Shown one piece after another: positions 32,048-39,765 of a DNA stretch of 64,000 nt. This stretch comes from Stenotrophomonas sp. BIGb0135 (GTDB taxonomy: Bacteria > Pseudomonadota > Gammaproteobacteria > Xanthomonadales > Xanthomonadaceae): NCBI RefSeq assembly GCF_024810105.1, contig NZ_JANUDX010000002.1, forward strand, positions 310,001 through 374,000. Reading direction: 5' to 3'. The translations under genes and the position numbers were made by a program. How positions within the stretch are numbered: position 1 is the first letter of the stretch; the number at the start of each line of letters is the position of its first letter. The notes beneath the pieces are model-generated. The model was given only the letters and a program-made list of their open reading frames with translations. It was not told where the DNA came from and did not search any database.

Positions 32048-33510
32048 GGGCGGTCTCCAGGAGAGGGGGCGGACAGGTACCACAGGTGCAGCACTGCATA
32101 GGCACGCCACGGCCGCCACGCGTGGGACCGCGCTTCGGTGGCCCGCTCGCTCAGCCGCGTGTCGCCGCCGAGCACCTGCTGCAGTACCAGGTCACCGGCA
32201 GGGAAGGCATCGGGCAGCGCCAGCGCGCGCAGCGCCATGTAGTGCGCGGTCCACGGCCCGATGCCGGGCAGCGCCACGCAGCGTGCGACGAAGGTTTCCA
32301 GGCGTTGGCCGGCACTGAAATCCAGGCGCCCATCGACCACGGCGGCCGCCACTGCGCGCACCGTGGCCGCGCGGGTGCGGGGCAGGCCGATGCTTTCCAG
32401 CGGCGCATCGGCCAGTGCCTGCGGGGTGGGGAACTGGCGGTCCAGGCCCTCCGGCATGCCGTCCAGGGCGCCGCCGAAGCGATCGACCACGCGGCGCGCC
32501 AGCGTGGTGGCCGCCGCAACGCTGACCTGTTGGCCCAGCACCGCACGCACCGCCACTTCGAAGCCATCCCAGCCGCCGGGCACGCGCAGGCCGGGGCGTT
32601 GCGCGATGCCACGCGCCAGCAGCGGGTCCTTGCCCAGCGTGGCGTGGACGATGCGCAGGTCGGCATCGAGATCGAAGATCCGGCGCACCCGGCGCACGAT
32701 GCCGGGAATGGCGCGCGGGTCGACCTGGCCGAGCTGCAGCAGCAGTTCGGATCGCTTCGGGTCGGCGCTGACCCGGATCACGCTGGGGCGCTCGGGCGGC
32801 CCGATCACGCGCTGGTAGCTGTCCGGCCCGATGCACTCGATGCCCGGGATCGAGCGGCGGCGCAGGAAGTCGAGCATCGCCGCGAAGTCCAGCGGTGGCC
32901 GGTAGCCCAGGCGCAGGGTCAACGCGCCGGCGTCGAGGGTGCCGCGCTGCCGACGGATCGCGGTGGGCGGCATGCCGCAGCCGTCGACGAAGGCGGCGTT
33001 GAAGCGACGCAGGCTGTTGTAGCCCGAGGCCAGGGCCACGTCGGTGATCGGCAGCGCGGTTTCGGTGAGCAGCTGCTTGGCCAGCAACAACCGGCGGGTG
33101 GCGTGGATCTGCGCCGGCGCGGCACCGAGCCGGGCCACGAACAGGCGTTGCAGCTGGCGTGCGCTCAGCCCGAGCCGCGCAGCCAGCTCGGCCACCGGCG
33201 CATCCTGCAGGAAACTGTCGTGGATGAGCGCGAGGGCGCGCTGCAGGGTTTCACTGCTGAGCGCATCCTGCGCCTCCGGTGCCAATTCCGGGCGGCAGCG
33301 CAGGCAAGGCCGGAACCCGGCGGCCGCGGCTGCGGCGGCAGTGGGGTAGTAATCGACGTTGCGCGGCTTCGGTGGCGGTGCGGGGCAGACCGGCCGGCAG
33401 TAGATGCCGGTGCTGCGCACGGCGGTGAAGAACACGCCGTCAAAGCGCGCATCACGGGCCAGGCGGGCGCTTTCGCACGCGGCGTAGTCCAGGGGCAGGG
33501 CGGTCTCCAT
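32044..33510 (-). CDS. alkA: Ada-type regulator fused to AlkA DNA-3-methyladenine glycosylase
   Basis: A 488-residue three-part fusion. Residues 1-80 are the Ada methylphosphotriester domain, with zinc cysteines C38, C42, C69 and C72 at the same positions as E. coli Ada. Residues about 85-190 form an AraC helix-turn-helix pair (LAARLGLSARQLQRLF; VALASGYNSLRRFNAAF). Residues about 200-488 are AlkA, with the helix-hairpin-helix LPGIGPWTAHYMALRAL and catalytic Asp440 in FPAGDLVLQQ. It lacks the Ada C-terminal alkyltransferase, which is supplied by the overlapping ogt gene. It should sense methylation damage and repair it. Confidence 0.94.
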   Translation of the reverse strand: METALPLDYAACESARLARDARFDGVFFTAVRSTGIYCRPVCPAPPPKPRNVDYYPTAAAAAAAGFRPCLRCRPELAPEAQDALSSETLQRALALIHDSFLQDAPVAELAARLGLSARQLQRLFVARLGAAPAQIHATRRLLLAKQLLTETALPITDVALASGYNSLRRFNAAFVDGCGMPPTAIRRQRGTLDAGALTLRLGYRPPLDFAAMLDFLRRRSIPGIECIGPDSYQRVIGPPERPSVIRVSADPKRSELLLQLGQVDPRAIPGIVRRVRRIFDLDADLRIVHATLGKDPLLARGIAQRPGLRVPGGWDGFEVAVRAVLGQQVSVAAATTLARRVVDRFGGALDGMPEGLDRQFPTPQALADAPLESIGLPRTRAATVRAVAAAVVDGRLDFSAGQRLETFVARCVALPGIGPWTAHYMALRALALPDAFPAGDLVLQQVLGGDTRLSERATEARSHAWRPWRAYAVLHLWYLSAPSPGDRP

Positions 33511-33621
33511 GGCGGCCAGTCTATGCCCGGGGCGCAGGCCAGGCTCGCCATATTCGGACATCAATGCGCTGCCGGGACCGCGTGGTTCAGGGCAGGTTGC
33601 CGCCGGGCTGGCCGGGCACAC

Positions 33622-33627
33622 TAGACT
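33622..33627 (+). promoter_or_regulatory. candidate -10 element (TAGACT)
   Basis: TAGACT lies 52 bases before the ClpP-fold lipoprotein start. It is one of four identical hexamers found upstream of genes in the window. Confidence 0.35.
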
Positions 33628-33679
33628 GTGGGCACACGTGCCGCTGCGCACGCTCCTCTGTACGGGTACCGGGTTGTTC

Positions 33680-34825
33680 ATGTCGCTCAAGTCGTGGTGG
33701 TTGCCGCTGTTGTGCCTGGGGTTGGCCAGTTGCAGCCAACTGGAAAATCCGGGCAATGTCACCGCCGCCGACAAGGCGGTGCGCGCGCAGGCCGCCGACG
33801 GCGACCACATGGTGTCGATCAACGCCGCCGATGCCCCGGCGCCGGTGCCCGCGCCGCCAAAGCGCGGCGACCAGGGGTGGCCGGAGGCGGCGCTGGAGAA
33901 CGGCAAGGCGTGGGTGAGCTGCGATACCGATTACGCCGGTGAGGCCGGCGACGGCCTCGCGCTGGAACGACTGGATCGGGCGAGCATCGATGCGGCGCTG
34001 GCGCCCTGCGCCGACCGCGGCCTGGTGCGCGTGCGCTACGTGGGCAAGATCAATCCCGGTTTTTCCGAACTGGTCGCGCGGCTGGCGATGGTGGCCGACG
34101 CGCAGCGCATCTCCAAGCGCATCCTCGACCTGGACTCCAGTGGCGGGCAGGTCGAAGCGGCGATCGTGGCCGGCGACCGCATCGGCGAATCCAACTGGAC
34201 CATCTGGATCCGCGAGGGTTCCGTCTGCCACAGCGCCTGCGTGTTCGTGCTGGCCGCCGGCGACAACCGGCTGGTCGCCGGCAAGGTCGGGATCCATCGG
34301 ATGATGCGGATCAGCTCCAAGGCGACCTCGCGCGCCGAACTCAACCGCGAGCTCCACGAGGTCTACGACAACGTCAAGGACTACCTGCAGCGCAATGGCG
34401 TGGCGGTGGGCGTGGCCGACCTGATGATGACCGTGCCCAACCGCAGCCTGCGCCTGCTCAGCAGCGAGGAGCTGCGCCAGTTCGGCCTGGACGGCACCAA
34501 TGCGGTGCAGGACGACCTGGAGCGGATCAAGCAGATGCGCAAATGCGGCGATGATTTCGTGCGGCGCAAGGATGCATTCCTGGTTGCCTTCGACCAGGAA
34601 TGCAAGCGCGACGGCAGCGAACTGGAAGCGGTCAACAGCTGCGGGCAGACGCTCAAGCAGCGCTACGGTTTCCCCGATGCGAGCTGCCCCGACGAGAGCC
34701 CGCTGTCGGAGATCGACGTGACCACGCTGCTGCCGTCGCAGGCGCCGCCGTCGCGCGAGCCGCCGGTGGAGCGGACCGCCAGCGACGCCGGCCAGCCGCC
34801 GCCGGACGCCGCCGAGCGCAACTGA
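33680..34825 (+). CDS. predicted lipoprotein with ClpP/crotonase-like fold
   Basis: A 381-residue protein with signal peptide MSLKSWWLPLLCLGLASC and a lipobox at Cys18. The central part resembles ClpP/SDH-type serine peptidases of the COG3904 periplasmic group. It has a glycine-rich strand ILDLDSSGGQVEAAIVAGDRI, then VCHSACVFVLAAGDNRLVAG with a candidate nucleophile Ser in HSAC, and VGIHRM with a possible catalytic His. Six or more cysteines suggest disulfides, in keeping with a periplasmic location. The C terminus is a Pro-rich tail. Activity is inferred from motif similarity only. Confidence 0.7.
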   Translation: MSLKSWWLPLLCLGLASCSQLENPGNVTAADKAVRAQAADGDHMVSINAADAPAPVPAPPKRGDQGWPEAALENGKAWVSCDTDYAGEAGDGLALERLDRASIDAALAPCADRGLVRVRYVGKINPGFSELVARLAMVADAQRISKRILDLDSSGGQVEAAIVAGDRIGESNWTIWIREGSVCHSACVFVLAAGDNRLVAGKVGIHRMMRISSKATSRAELNRELHEVYDNVKDYLQRNGVAVGVADLMMTVPNRSLRLLSSEELRQFGLDGTNAVQDDLERIKQMRKCGDDFVRRKDAFLVAFDQECKRDGSELEAVNSCGQTLKQRYGFPDASCPDESPLSEIDVTTLLPSQAPPSREPPVERTASDAGQPPPDAAERN

Positions 34826-34847
34826 CGGACCACTCACGGGGTTCCCG

Positions 34848-34853
34848 TAGACT
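34848..34853 (+). promoter_or_regulatory. candidate -10 element (TAGACT)
   Basis: TAGACT lies 32 bases before the ATG of the DUF4019 gene, matching the element at 16142, 33622 and 44809. Confidence 0.4.
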
Positions 34854-34885
34854 GGGGCGGTTATTTCCAGCCAACGGTGTCCCTG

Positions 34886-35422
34886 ATGCGTGTTCCGCTG
34901 CTGCTGTCCTCGTTCCTGCTTGCCGCCGTCGCCCAGGCCCAGACCCCGCCGCCTGCCAGCCCGGCACCGGCACCGGCGCGCCCGGCACCGTCCGCGGCGC
35001 CCGCGCCGGCGGCACGCCCGGCATTGACCCCGGCGCAGCAGGCGCAGGTGCACAAGCAGGACGCCGAGATGAGTGCGGCGGCCCTGCAGGTGGCACAGCT
35101 GGTGGACGGCAACCGCGCCGCCGAGGCATGGAAGGGCGCCTCGGCCGTGGCCCGCAAGTCGGTCACCGAGCAGGCGTTCGTCACCCAGATCAGCGCCGAC
35201 CGCAAGCGCCTGGGCGCGCTGGCCGCGCGTGGCCAGCCGGTGGTGACCCGGGTCAAGTACGCGCCGGGCGCGACCGTGCCCGAGGGGCTGTACATCAACG
35301 TCAGCTTCCCCACCCGGTTCGCCAACAGCGCCCAGCCGGTGCGCGAGCTGGTCTCCTTCCGCCTGGATGAAGACCGCGTCTGGCGCCTGGCCGGCTACAG
35401 CGTGCGCGCCGCCACTCCCTGA
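34886..35422 (+). CDS. DUF4019-like exported protein
   Basis: A 178-residue exported protein. It starts MRVPLLLSSFLLAAVAQAQ, a signal peptide with AQA-Q cleavage, followed by a Pro/Ala linker of about 30 residues. The folded part has AEAWKGASAVARKSVTEQAFVTQISADRKRLG and RELVSFRLDEDRVWRLAGYSVR, typical of DUF4019 proteins, which are small periplasmic domains of unknown role. A GTG nine bases upstream is an alternative start. A MAPEG gene follows after ten bases and is probably co-transcribed. Confidence 0.75.
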   Translation: MRVPLLLSSFLLAAVAQAQTPPPASPAPAPARPAPSAAPAPAARPALTPAQQAQVHKQDAEMSAAALQVAQLVDGNRAAEAWKGASAVARKSVTEQAFVTQISADRKRLGALAARGQPVVTRVKYAPGATVPEGLYINVSFPTRFANSAQPVRELVSFRLDEDRVWRLAGYSVRAATP

Positions 35423-35432
35423 GGAAACCGCC

Positions 35433-35822
35433 ATGGGTATCGAGATCCAGATGCTGGTGTGGTCGATCGTGCTGGGCCTGGTGCATCTGTTCGCCGCGTC
35501 CACGGCGGTCACCCGGGAGCGCGGCCTGCAGTGGAACGCCTCGGCACGCGACGGCCAGAATCCGCCCGTGCGGCCGTTGACCGGGCGCCTGCAGCGGGCC
35601 CAGGCCAACTTCATGGAGACCTTCCCGTTCTTCGCCGCCGCGGTCTTGGCGGTGGTGCTGACCCAGCGCCAGGACGGACTGACCGCGCTGGCCGCGCAGC
35701 TGTATTTCTGGGCGCGCGTGGTCTACCTGCCGCTGTATGCCGCCGGCGTGCCGTACGTGCGCAGCCTGGTATGGCTGGCCTCGCTGGTCGGCATCGTGCT
35801 GCTGGCCTGGTCGCTGCGCTAG
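35433..35822 (+). CDS. MAPEG family membrane protein
   Basis: A 129-residue integral membrane protein with four helices. It contains RLQRAQANFMETFPFFAAAVLA, matching the conserved E/R..N..E..P motif of MAPEG glutathione-linked enzymes (ERAHxNxxE). Bacterial homologues are of unknown substrate. GAGGAAA precedes the ATG. The spacing of ten bases after the DUF4019 gene indicates an operon. Confidence 0.85.
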   Translation: MGIEIQMLVWSIVLGLVHLFAASTAVTRERGLQWNASARDGQNPPVRPLTGRLQRAQANFMETFPFFAAAVLAVVLTQRQDGLTALAAQLYFWARVVYLPLYAAGVPYVRSLVWLASLVGIVLLAWSLR

Positions 35823-35920
35823 GCGGCGGTGAACCGGCGCCGACCCTGCTGATCCAGATCAAGGCAGCGGCGCGGGCAGCGGCGTTAAGCTGGCCCGGAC
35901 GAGCAACCGCAGGATGGGAC

Positions 35921-37141
35921 ATGTCGGACGGACGCGCGCAGGCGCAGTGCATGACGGAACAGACGGTGGACGTGGTGGTGGTCGGGGCTGGGCCGACCGG
36001 GCTGTGTTTTGCCCGCTCGCTGGCCGGCAGTGGCCTGAGCGTCGCCCTGGTCGAGCAGCAGCCGCGCGCGGCGCTGGCGGAGGCTGCCGCCGATGGCCGC
36101 GAGATCGCGCTGACCCATGCCTCGCGGCAGATCCTGGACACGCTGGGCATCTGGGCGCGGCTGGACCCGGCCGAGATTTCCCCGCTACGCGATGCCAAGG
36201 TGCTCGACGGCGGCTCACCGTTCGCGCTCACCTTCGCCGATACGCAGCGCACCGGCGGTGACCTGGGCTGGCTGGTACCCAACCACCTCATCCGGCGCGC
36301 GGCCTGGGCCAGCGTGCAGGGCCAGCCCGGCCTGCAGGTGCTGGACGAGGCGCGGGTGGCCAGCGTGGTGGCCGGCGCCCAACGCAGCGTGGTGACGCTG
36401 GCCGATGGCCGCCGTCTGGCTGCGCGGCTGGTGGTGGCGGCCGACAGCCGTTTCTCCAGTACTCGGCGCATGCTGGGGATCGGCGCGCGCCTGCGCGACT
36501 TCGGCAAGTCCATGCTGGTGTGCCGGATGCAGATCGAGGTGCCGCACCAGCACACCGCCTGGGAGTGGTTCGGCTATGGGCGCACGATGGCCCTGCTGCC
36601 GCTCAATGGCGCGCAGGCCTCGGCGGTGATTACCCTGCCGCCACGCCAGATCGAGGCGCTGATGGCGCAGGACGAGGGCGCGTTCGGGCGCAGCATCACC
36701 ACGTTCTTCGAGCACCGGCTGGGCGCCATGCGGCCGCTCGCACGCCCGTCGGCCTATCCGCTGGTGGCGGTGTATGCCAATGCGTTCGTGGGTGATCGCT
36801 GCGCGTTGATCGGCGATGCCGCGGTGGGCATGCATCCGGTGACCGCGCATGGGTTCAACCTGGGCCTGCTCGGCCAGCACCGGCTGGCCACGGTGCTGGC
36901 CCGGGCGGCGGCGCGCGGTGGCGACATCGCCGCGCCGGCCGGGCTGGCCGCCTACGAGCGCGGCCACCGGCTGGCCTCGCGGCCGCTGTACGAGGCGACC
37001 AATGCGATCGCCACGCTGTACACCGATGACCGCCTGCCGGCACGGGTGCTGCGCAAGGCCGGGCTGCGCCTGGCGCACGGGGTGGCCCCGTTCCGCCAGC
37101 TGATTGCCGCCCACCTCACCCAGCGCGAGGCGCGGGCCTGA
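35921..37141 (+). CDS. ubiM: FAD-dependent ubiquinone-biosynthesis hydroxylase, UbiM type
   Basis: A 406-residue flavin monooxygenase. The N-terminal Rossmann motif is VDVVVVGAGPTGLCFARSL. The second FAD motif is CALIGDAAVGMHPVTAHGFNLGL, which has the MHPVTAHGFN form seen in UbiH/UbiF/UbiM proteins. DGREIALTHASRQILDTLG is also family-typical. UbiM enzymes hydroxylate one or more ring positions of the quinone precursor in bacteria lacking other hydroxylases. The ATG at 35921 is chosen because AGGATGGGAC precedes it; a second ATG at 35951 lacks a site. Assignment to UbiM rather than UbiH/F is a judgement from sequence pattern. Confidence 0.75.
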   Translation: MSDGRAQAQCMTEQTVDVVVVGAGPTGLCFARSLAGSGLSVALVEQQPRAALAEAAADGREIALTHASRQILDTLGIWARLDPAEISPLRDAKVLDGGSPFALTFADTQRTGGDLGWLVPNHLIRRAAWASVQGQPGLQVLDEARVASVVAGAQRSVVTLADGRRLAARLVVAADSRFSSTRRMLGIGARLRDFGKSMLVCRMQIEVPHQHTAWEWFGYGRTMALLPLNGAQASAVITLPPRQIEALMAQDEGAFGRSITTFFEHRLGAMRPLARPSAYPLVAVYANAFVGDRCALIGDAAVGMHPVTAHGFNLGLLGQHRLATVLARAAARGGDIAAPAGLAAYERGHRLASRPLYEATNAIATLYTDDRLPARVLRKAGLRLAHGVAPFRQLIAAHLTQREARA

Positions 37142-37147
37142 CCCGGC

Positions 37148-37378
37148 TCAGGGGGCGTCGGTATCGGCGATGACGTTGATGGTGGTGTCGGCGAACTGCA
37201 CCACCTGGCCGCCGCGGATCTTGCAGGCCTTGCGCAGTTCGACCTCGCCGTCGACCAGGACCTGGCCATCGGCGATCACCGTCTTGGCCTCGCCGCCACT
37301 GGTGACCAGGTCGGCCAGCTTGAGCAACTGCTTGAGCTCGACGTAGTCGCTGTCCAGTTCAAATTCGAGGGTCTGCAT
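37148..37378 (-). CDS. ybcJ: S4-domain RNA-binding protein (YbcJ-like)
   Basis: A 76-residue single S4 domain. The sequence YVELKQLLKLADLVTSGGEAKTVIADGQVLVDGEVELRKACKIRGGQVV contains the usual S4 pattern L..LLK...L..SGGEAK..I..G.V.VNG.....R..K. This small family binds structured RNA and has been linked to ribosome assembly. The ATG at 37378 starts close to the domain. It is convergent with ubiM, six bases away, and divergent from the helicase gene. Confidence 0.85.
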   Translation of the reverse strand: MQTLEFELDSDYVELKQLLKLADLVTSGGEAKTVIADGQVLVDGEVELRKACKIRGGQVVQFADTTINVIADTDAP

Positions 37379-37505
37379 GGAGCGGGTATCCTGGGAAGGG
37401 GCGCGGAGGGGGCCCGGGCCGGAAGAGGGCGCGTATTGTGCGCCAGCACGCGCCAGAAACGGCATCCCGGCGGGAATCTGTACACGTTGTTCAGGAACGA
37501 TGCGG

Positions 37506-37620
37506 TATCATCGCGCCCTGAGCGAGTGAATTCTCCTCCGACCGAGCAGCGCCAGGGCACGCGATAAGAAAGGGCGCCCAAAGCGCGGACCATCCCCTTT
37601 TTTATCTCACTGCCCCCTTT
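37506..37620 (+). promoter_or_regulatory. long leader of the DEAD-box helicase gene
   Basis: TATCAT at 37506-37511 is a candidate -10, giving a leader of about 128 bases. Within it AAAGGG (37569-37574) can pair with either of two CCCTTT copies at 37595-37600 and 37615-37620. The first is followed by more T residues and would look like an intrinsic terminator. Long leaders that change structure at low temperature are known for cold-shock helicases of this family; here it is inferred. Confidence 0.4.
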
Positions 37621-37645
37621 AATCGGCAGTGCTTTGGAGTTCCCC

Positions 37646-39595
37646 ATGTCCCAAGAAACCTCCGCGCCGCTGCTGTTCGCAGACCTCGGCCTGTCCGACG
37701 CTGTGATGCAGGCCGTCGCCACCGTCGGCTATGAAACGCCGTCCCCGATCCAGGCGGCCACCATCCCGGCCATGCTGGAAGGCCGCGACGTCCTCGGCCA
37801 GGCGCAGACCGGCACCGGCAAGACTGCGGCCTTCGCGCTGCCGGTGCTGTCCAACCTCGATTTCAACCAGACCAAGCCGCAGGTGCTGGTGCTGGCGCCG
37901 ACCCGCGAACTGGCCATCCAGGTCGCCGAGGCGTTCCAGACCTATTCCTCGGGCATCCCCGGTTTCCGCGTGCTGCCGGTGTACGGCGGCCAGCCCTACG
38001 GCCAGCAGCTGCAGGCCCTGCGCCGTGGCGTGCACGTCATCGTGGGCACCCCGGGCCGGGTCATCGACCACCTGGACCGCGGCACCCTGGACCTGTCCGA
38101 GCTGAAGACGCTGGTGCTGGACGAAGCCGATGAAATGCTGCGCATGGGCTTCATCGACGACGTCGAGGCCGTGCTGAAGAAGCTGCCGGAGACCCGCCAG
38201 GTGGCCCTGTTCTCGGCCACCATGCCGTCGCAGATCCGCCGCATCGCGCAGACCTACCTGAAGAACCCGGCCGAAGTCACCATCGTCAGCAAGACGACGA
38301 CCTCGGCCAACATCCGCCAGCGCTACTGGTGGGTGAGTGGCATGCACAAGCTGGACGCGCTGACCCGCATCCTGGAAGTGGAACCGTTCGACGCGATGAT
38401 CATCTTCTCGCGCACCAAGGCGGCCACCGAAGAGCTCGCCGAGAAGCTGCAGGCTCGTGGCCTGGCCGCGGCCGCCATCAACGGCGACATGCAGCAGGCC
38501 CAGCGCGAGCGCACCATCGGCATGCTCAAGGAAGGCAAGCTGGACATCCTGGTGGCCACCGACGTGGCCGCCCGTGGCCTGGACGTGGAGCGCATCAGCC
38601 ACGTGCTTAACTACGACATCCCGTACGACACCGAAAGCTACGTGCACCGCATCGGCCGTACCGGTCGTGCCGGCCGCACCGGTGACGCGATCCTGTTCGC
38701 CACCCCGCGCGAGAAGGGCATGCTGCGTGCGATCGAGCGCGCCACCCGCCAGCCGATCGAAGAGATGCAGCTGCCGAGCGTGGACGCGGTCAACGACACC
38801 CGCATCAGCAAGTTCATGAGCCGCATCAGCGACGCGCTCGATGCCGGTGGCACCGAGTTCTACCGCGACCTGCTGCAGCGCCTGGAAGGCGAAAAGAACG
38901 TGCCGGCGATCGAGATTGCCGCCGCGCTGGCCAAGCTGCTGCAGGGCGATTCGCCGTTCCTGCTGACCCCGCCGGTGCGTGGCGCCCGTGAAGAGCGTGC
39001 GCCCCACCAGCGCAACGAGCGCAGCAACGACCGTGGCGAGCGCCCGGCCCGTTTCGAACCGCGCTTCGAGCGTGGCCCGCGTCGTGAAGACGACCGTGGC
39101 CCGCGTCCGCCGCGTCCGGAAGGCGACTTCGGCAACACCGACGGCGGTTTCGAACGCGCCCCGCGCCGTGACATCGCCCCGCGCGGTGCCGCCGAGCCGG
39201 GCATGGAAACCTTCCGCATCGAAGTGGGCCACGTGCACGGCGTGAAGCCGGGCAACATCGTCGGCGCGATCGCCAACGAAGCCGGGCTGGAAAGCCGGTT
39301 CATCGGCCGCATCGACATCCACGACGACTTCTCGGTGCTGGACCTGCCGGCGGAAATGCCGCAGGACCTGCTCACCCACCTGAAGAAGGTGTGGGTCTCC
39401 GGCCAGCAGCTTCAGATGCGCAAGGTGGAGCCGGGTGAAGACCTGACCCCGTCGCCGCGCCCGGCCTTCAAGCCGAAGTTCGGTGGCAAGCCGCGCGGCC
39501 CGGGTGGTCCGGGTGGCCCGCGCAGCGGCCCGGGCGGCAACGACCGTCCGCCGCGTCGTGACGGCTTCAAGCCGCGCGGTCCGCGCAACGGCTGA
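37646..39595 (+). CDS. deaD: DEAD-box RNA helicase DeaD/CsdA
   Basis: A 649-residue ATP-dependent RNA helicase acting in ribosome assembly and mRNA decay, especially in the cold. Core motifs are present: Q-motif (YETPSPIQ), I (AQTGTGKT), Ia (APTRELA), II (DEAD), III (SAT), V (ATDVAARGLD) and VI (HRIGRTGRAG). After the core comes a CsdA dimer-type linker, an Arg/Gly/Pro-rich stretch, and a DbpA-like RNA-binding domain (METFRIEVGHVHGVKPGNIVGAIANEAGL). A basic GGPGG tail ends the protein. TGGAG lies seven bases before the ATG at 37646. A long structured leader precedes it. Confidence 0.95.
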   Translation: MSQETSAPLLFADLGLSDAVMQAVATVGYETPSPIQAATIPAMLEGRDVLGQAQTGTGKTAAFALPVLSNLDFNQTKPQVLVLAPTRELAIQVAEAFQTYSSGIPGFRVLPVYGGQPYGQQLQALRRGVHVIVGTPGRVIDHLDRGTLDLSELKTLVLDEADEMLRMGFIDDVEAVLKKLPETRQVALFSATMPSQIRRIAQTYLKNPAEVTIVSKTTTSANIRQRYWWVSGMHKLDALTRILEVEPFDAMIIFSRTKAATEELAEKLQARGLAAAAINGDMQQAQRERTIGMLKEGKLDILVATDVAARGLDVERISHVLNYDIPYDTESYVHRIGRTGRAGRTGDAILFATPREKGMLRAIERATRQPIEEMQLPSVDAVNDTRISKFMSRISDALDAGGTEFYRDLLQRLEGEKNVPAIEIAAALAKLLQGDSPFLLTPPVRGAREERAPHQRNERSNDRGERPARFEPRFERGPRREDDRGPRPPRPEGDFGNTDGGFERAPRRDIAPRGAAEPGMETFRIEVGHVHGVKPGNIVGAIANEAGLESRFIGRIDIHDDFSVLDLPAEMPQDLLTHLKKVWVSGQQLQMRKVEPGEDLTPSPRPAFKPKFGGKPRGPGGPGGPRSGPGGNDRPPRRDGFKPRGPRNG

Positions 39596-39613
39596 TCGCT
39601 CCCGCGGTCCCTG

Positions 39614-39639
39614 CAACGCCAGCCTCCGGGCTGGCGTTG
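39614..39639 (+). terminator. hairpin terminator after deaD
   Basis: Arms CAACGCCAGCC and GGCTGGCGTTG form a perfect 11-bp stem with a four-base loop, followed by the T-containing TCGTTTCC. It is a good intrinsic terminator though the T tract is interrupted. Confidence 0.7.
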
Positions 39640-39765
39640 TCGTTTCCGGGACCGGCCGGGCCCTGGCCGCCGGGTTTCGCACGGCGTCAACATTCCCCGA
39701 TCTAGCCTGACCGCTCTGCGACAGGGACGTGCTATCCACTCCATGGTTCCCCGGGGAGATCGGCG

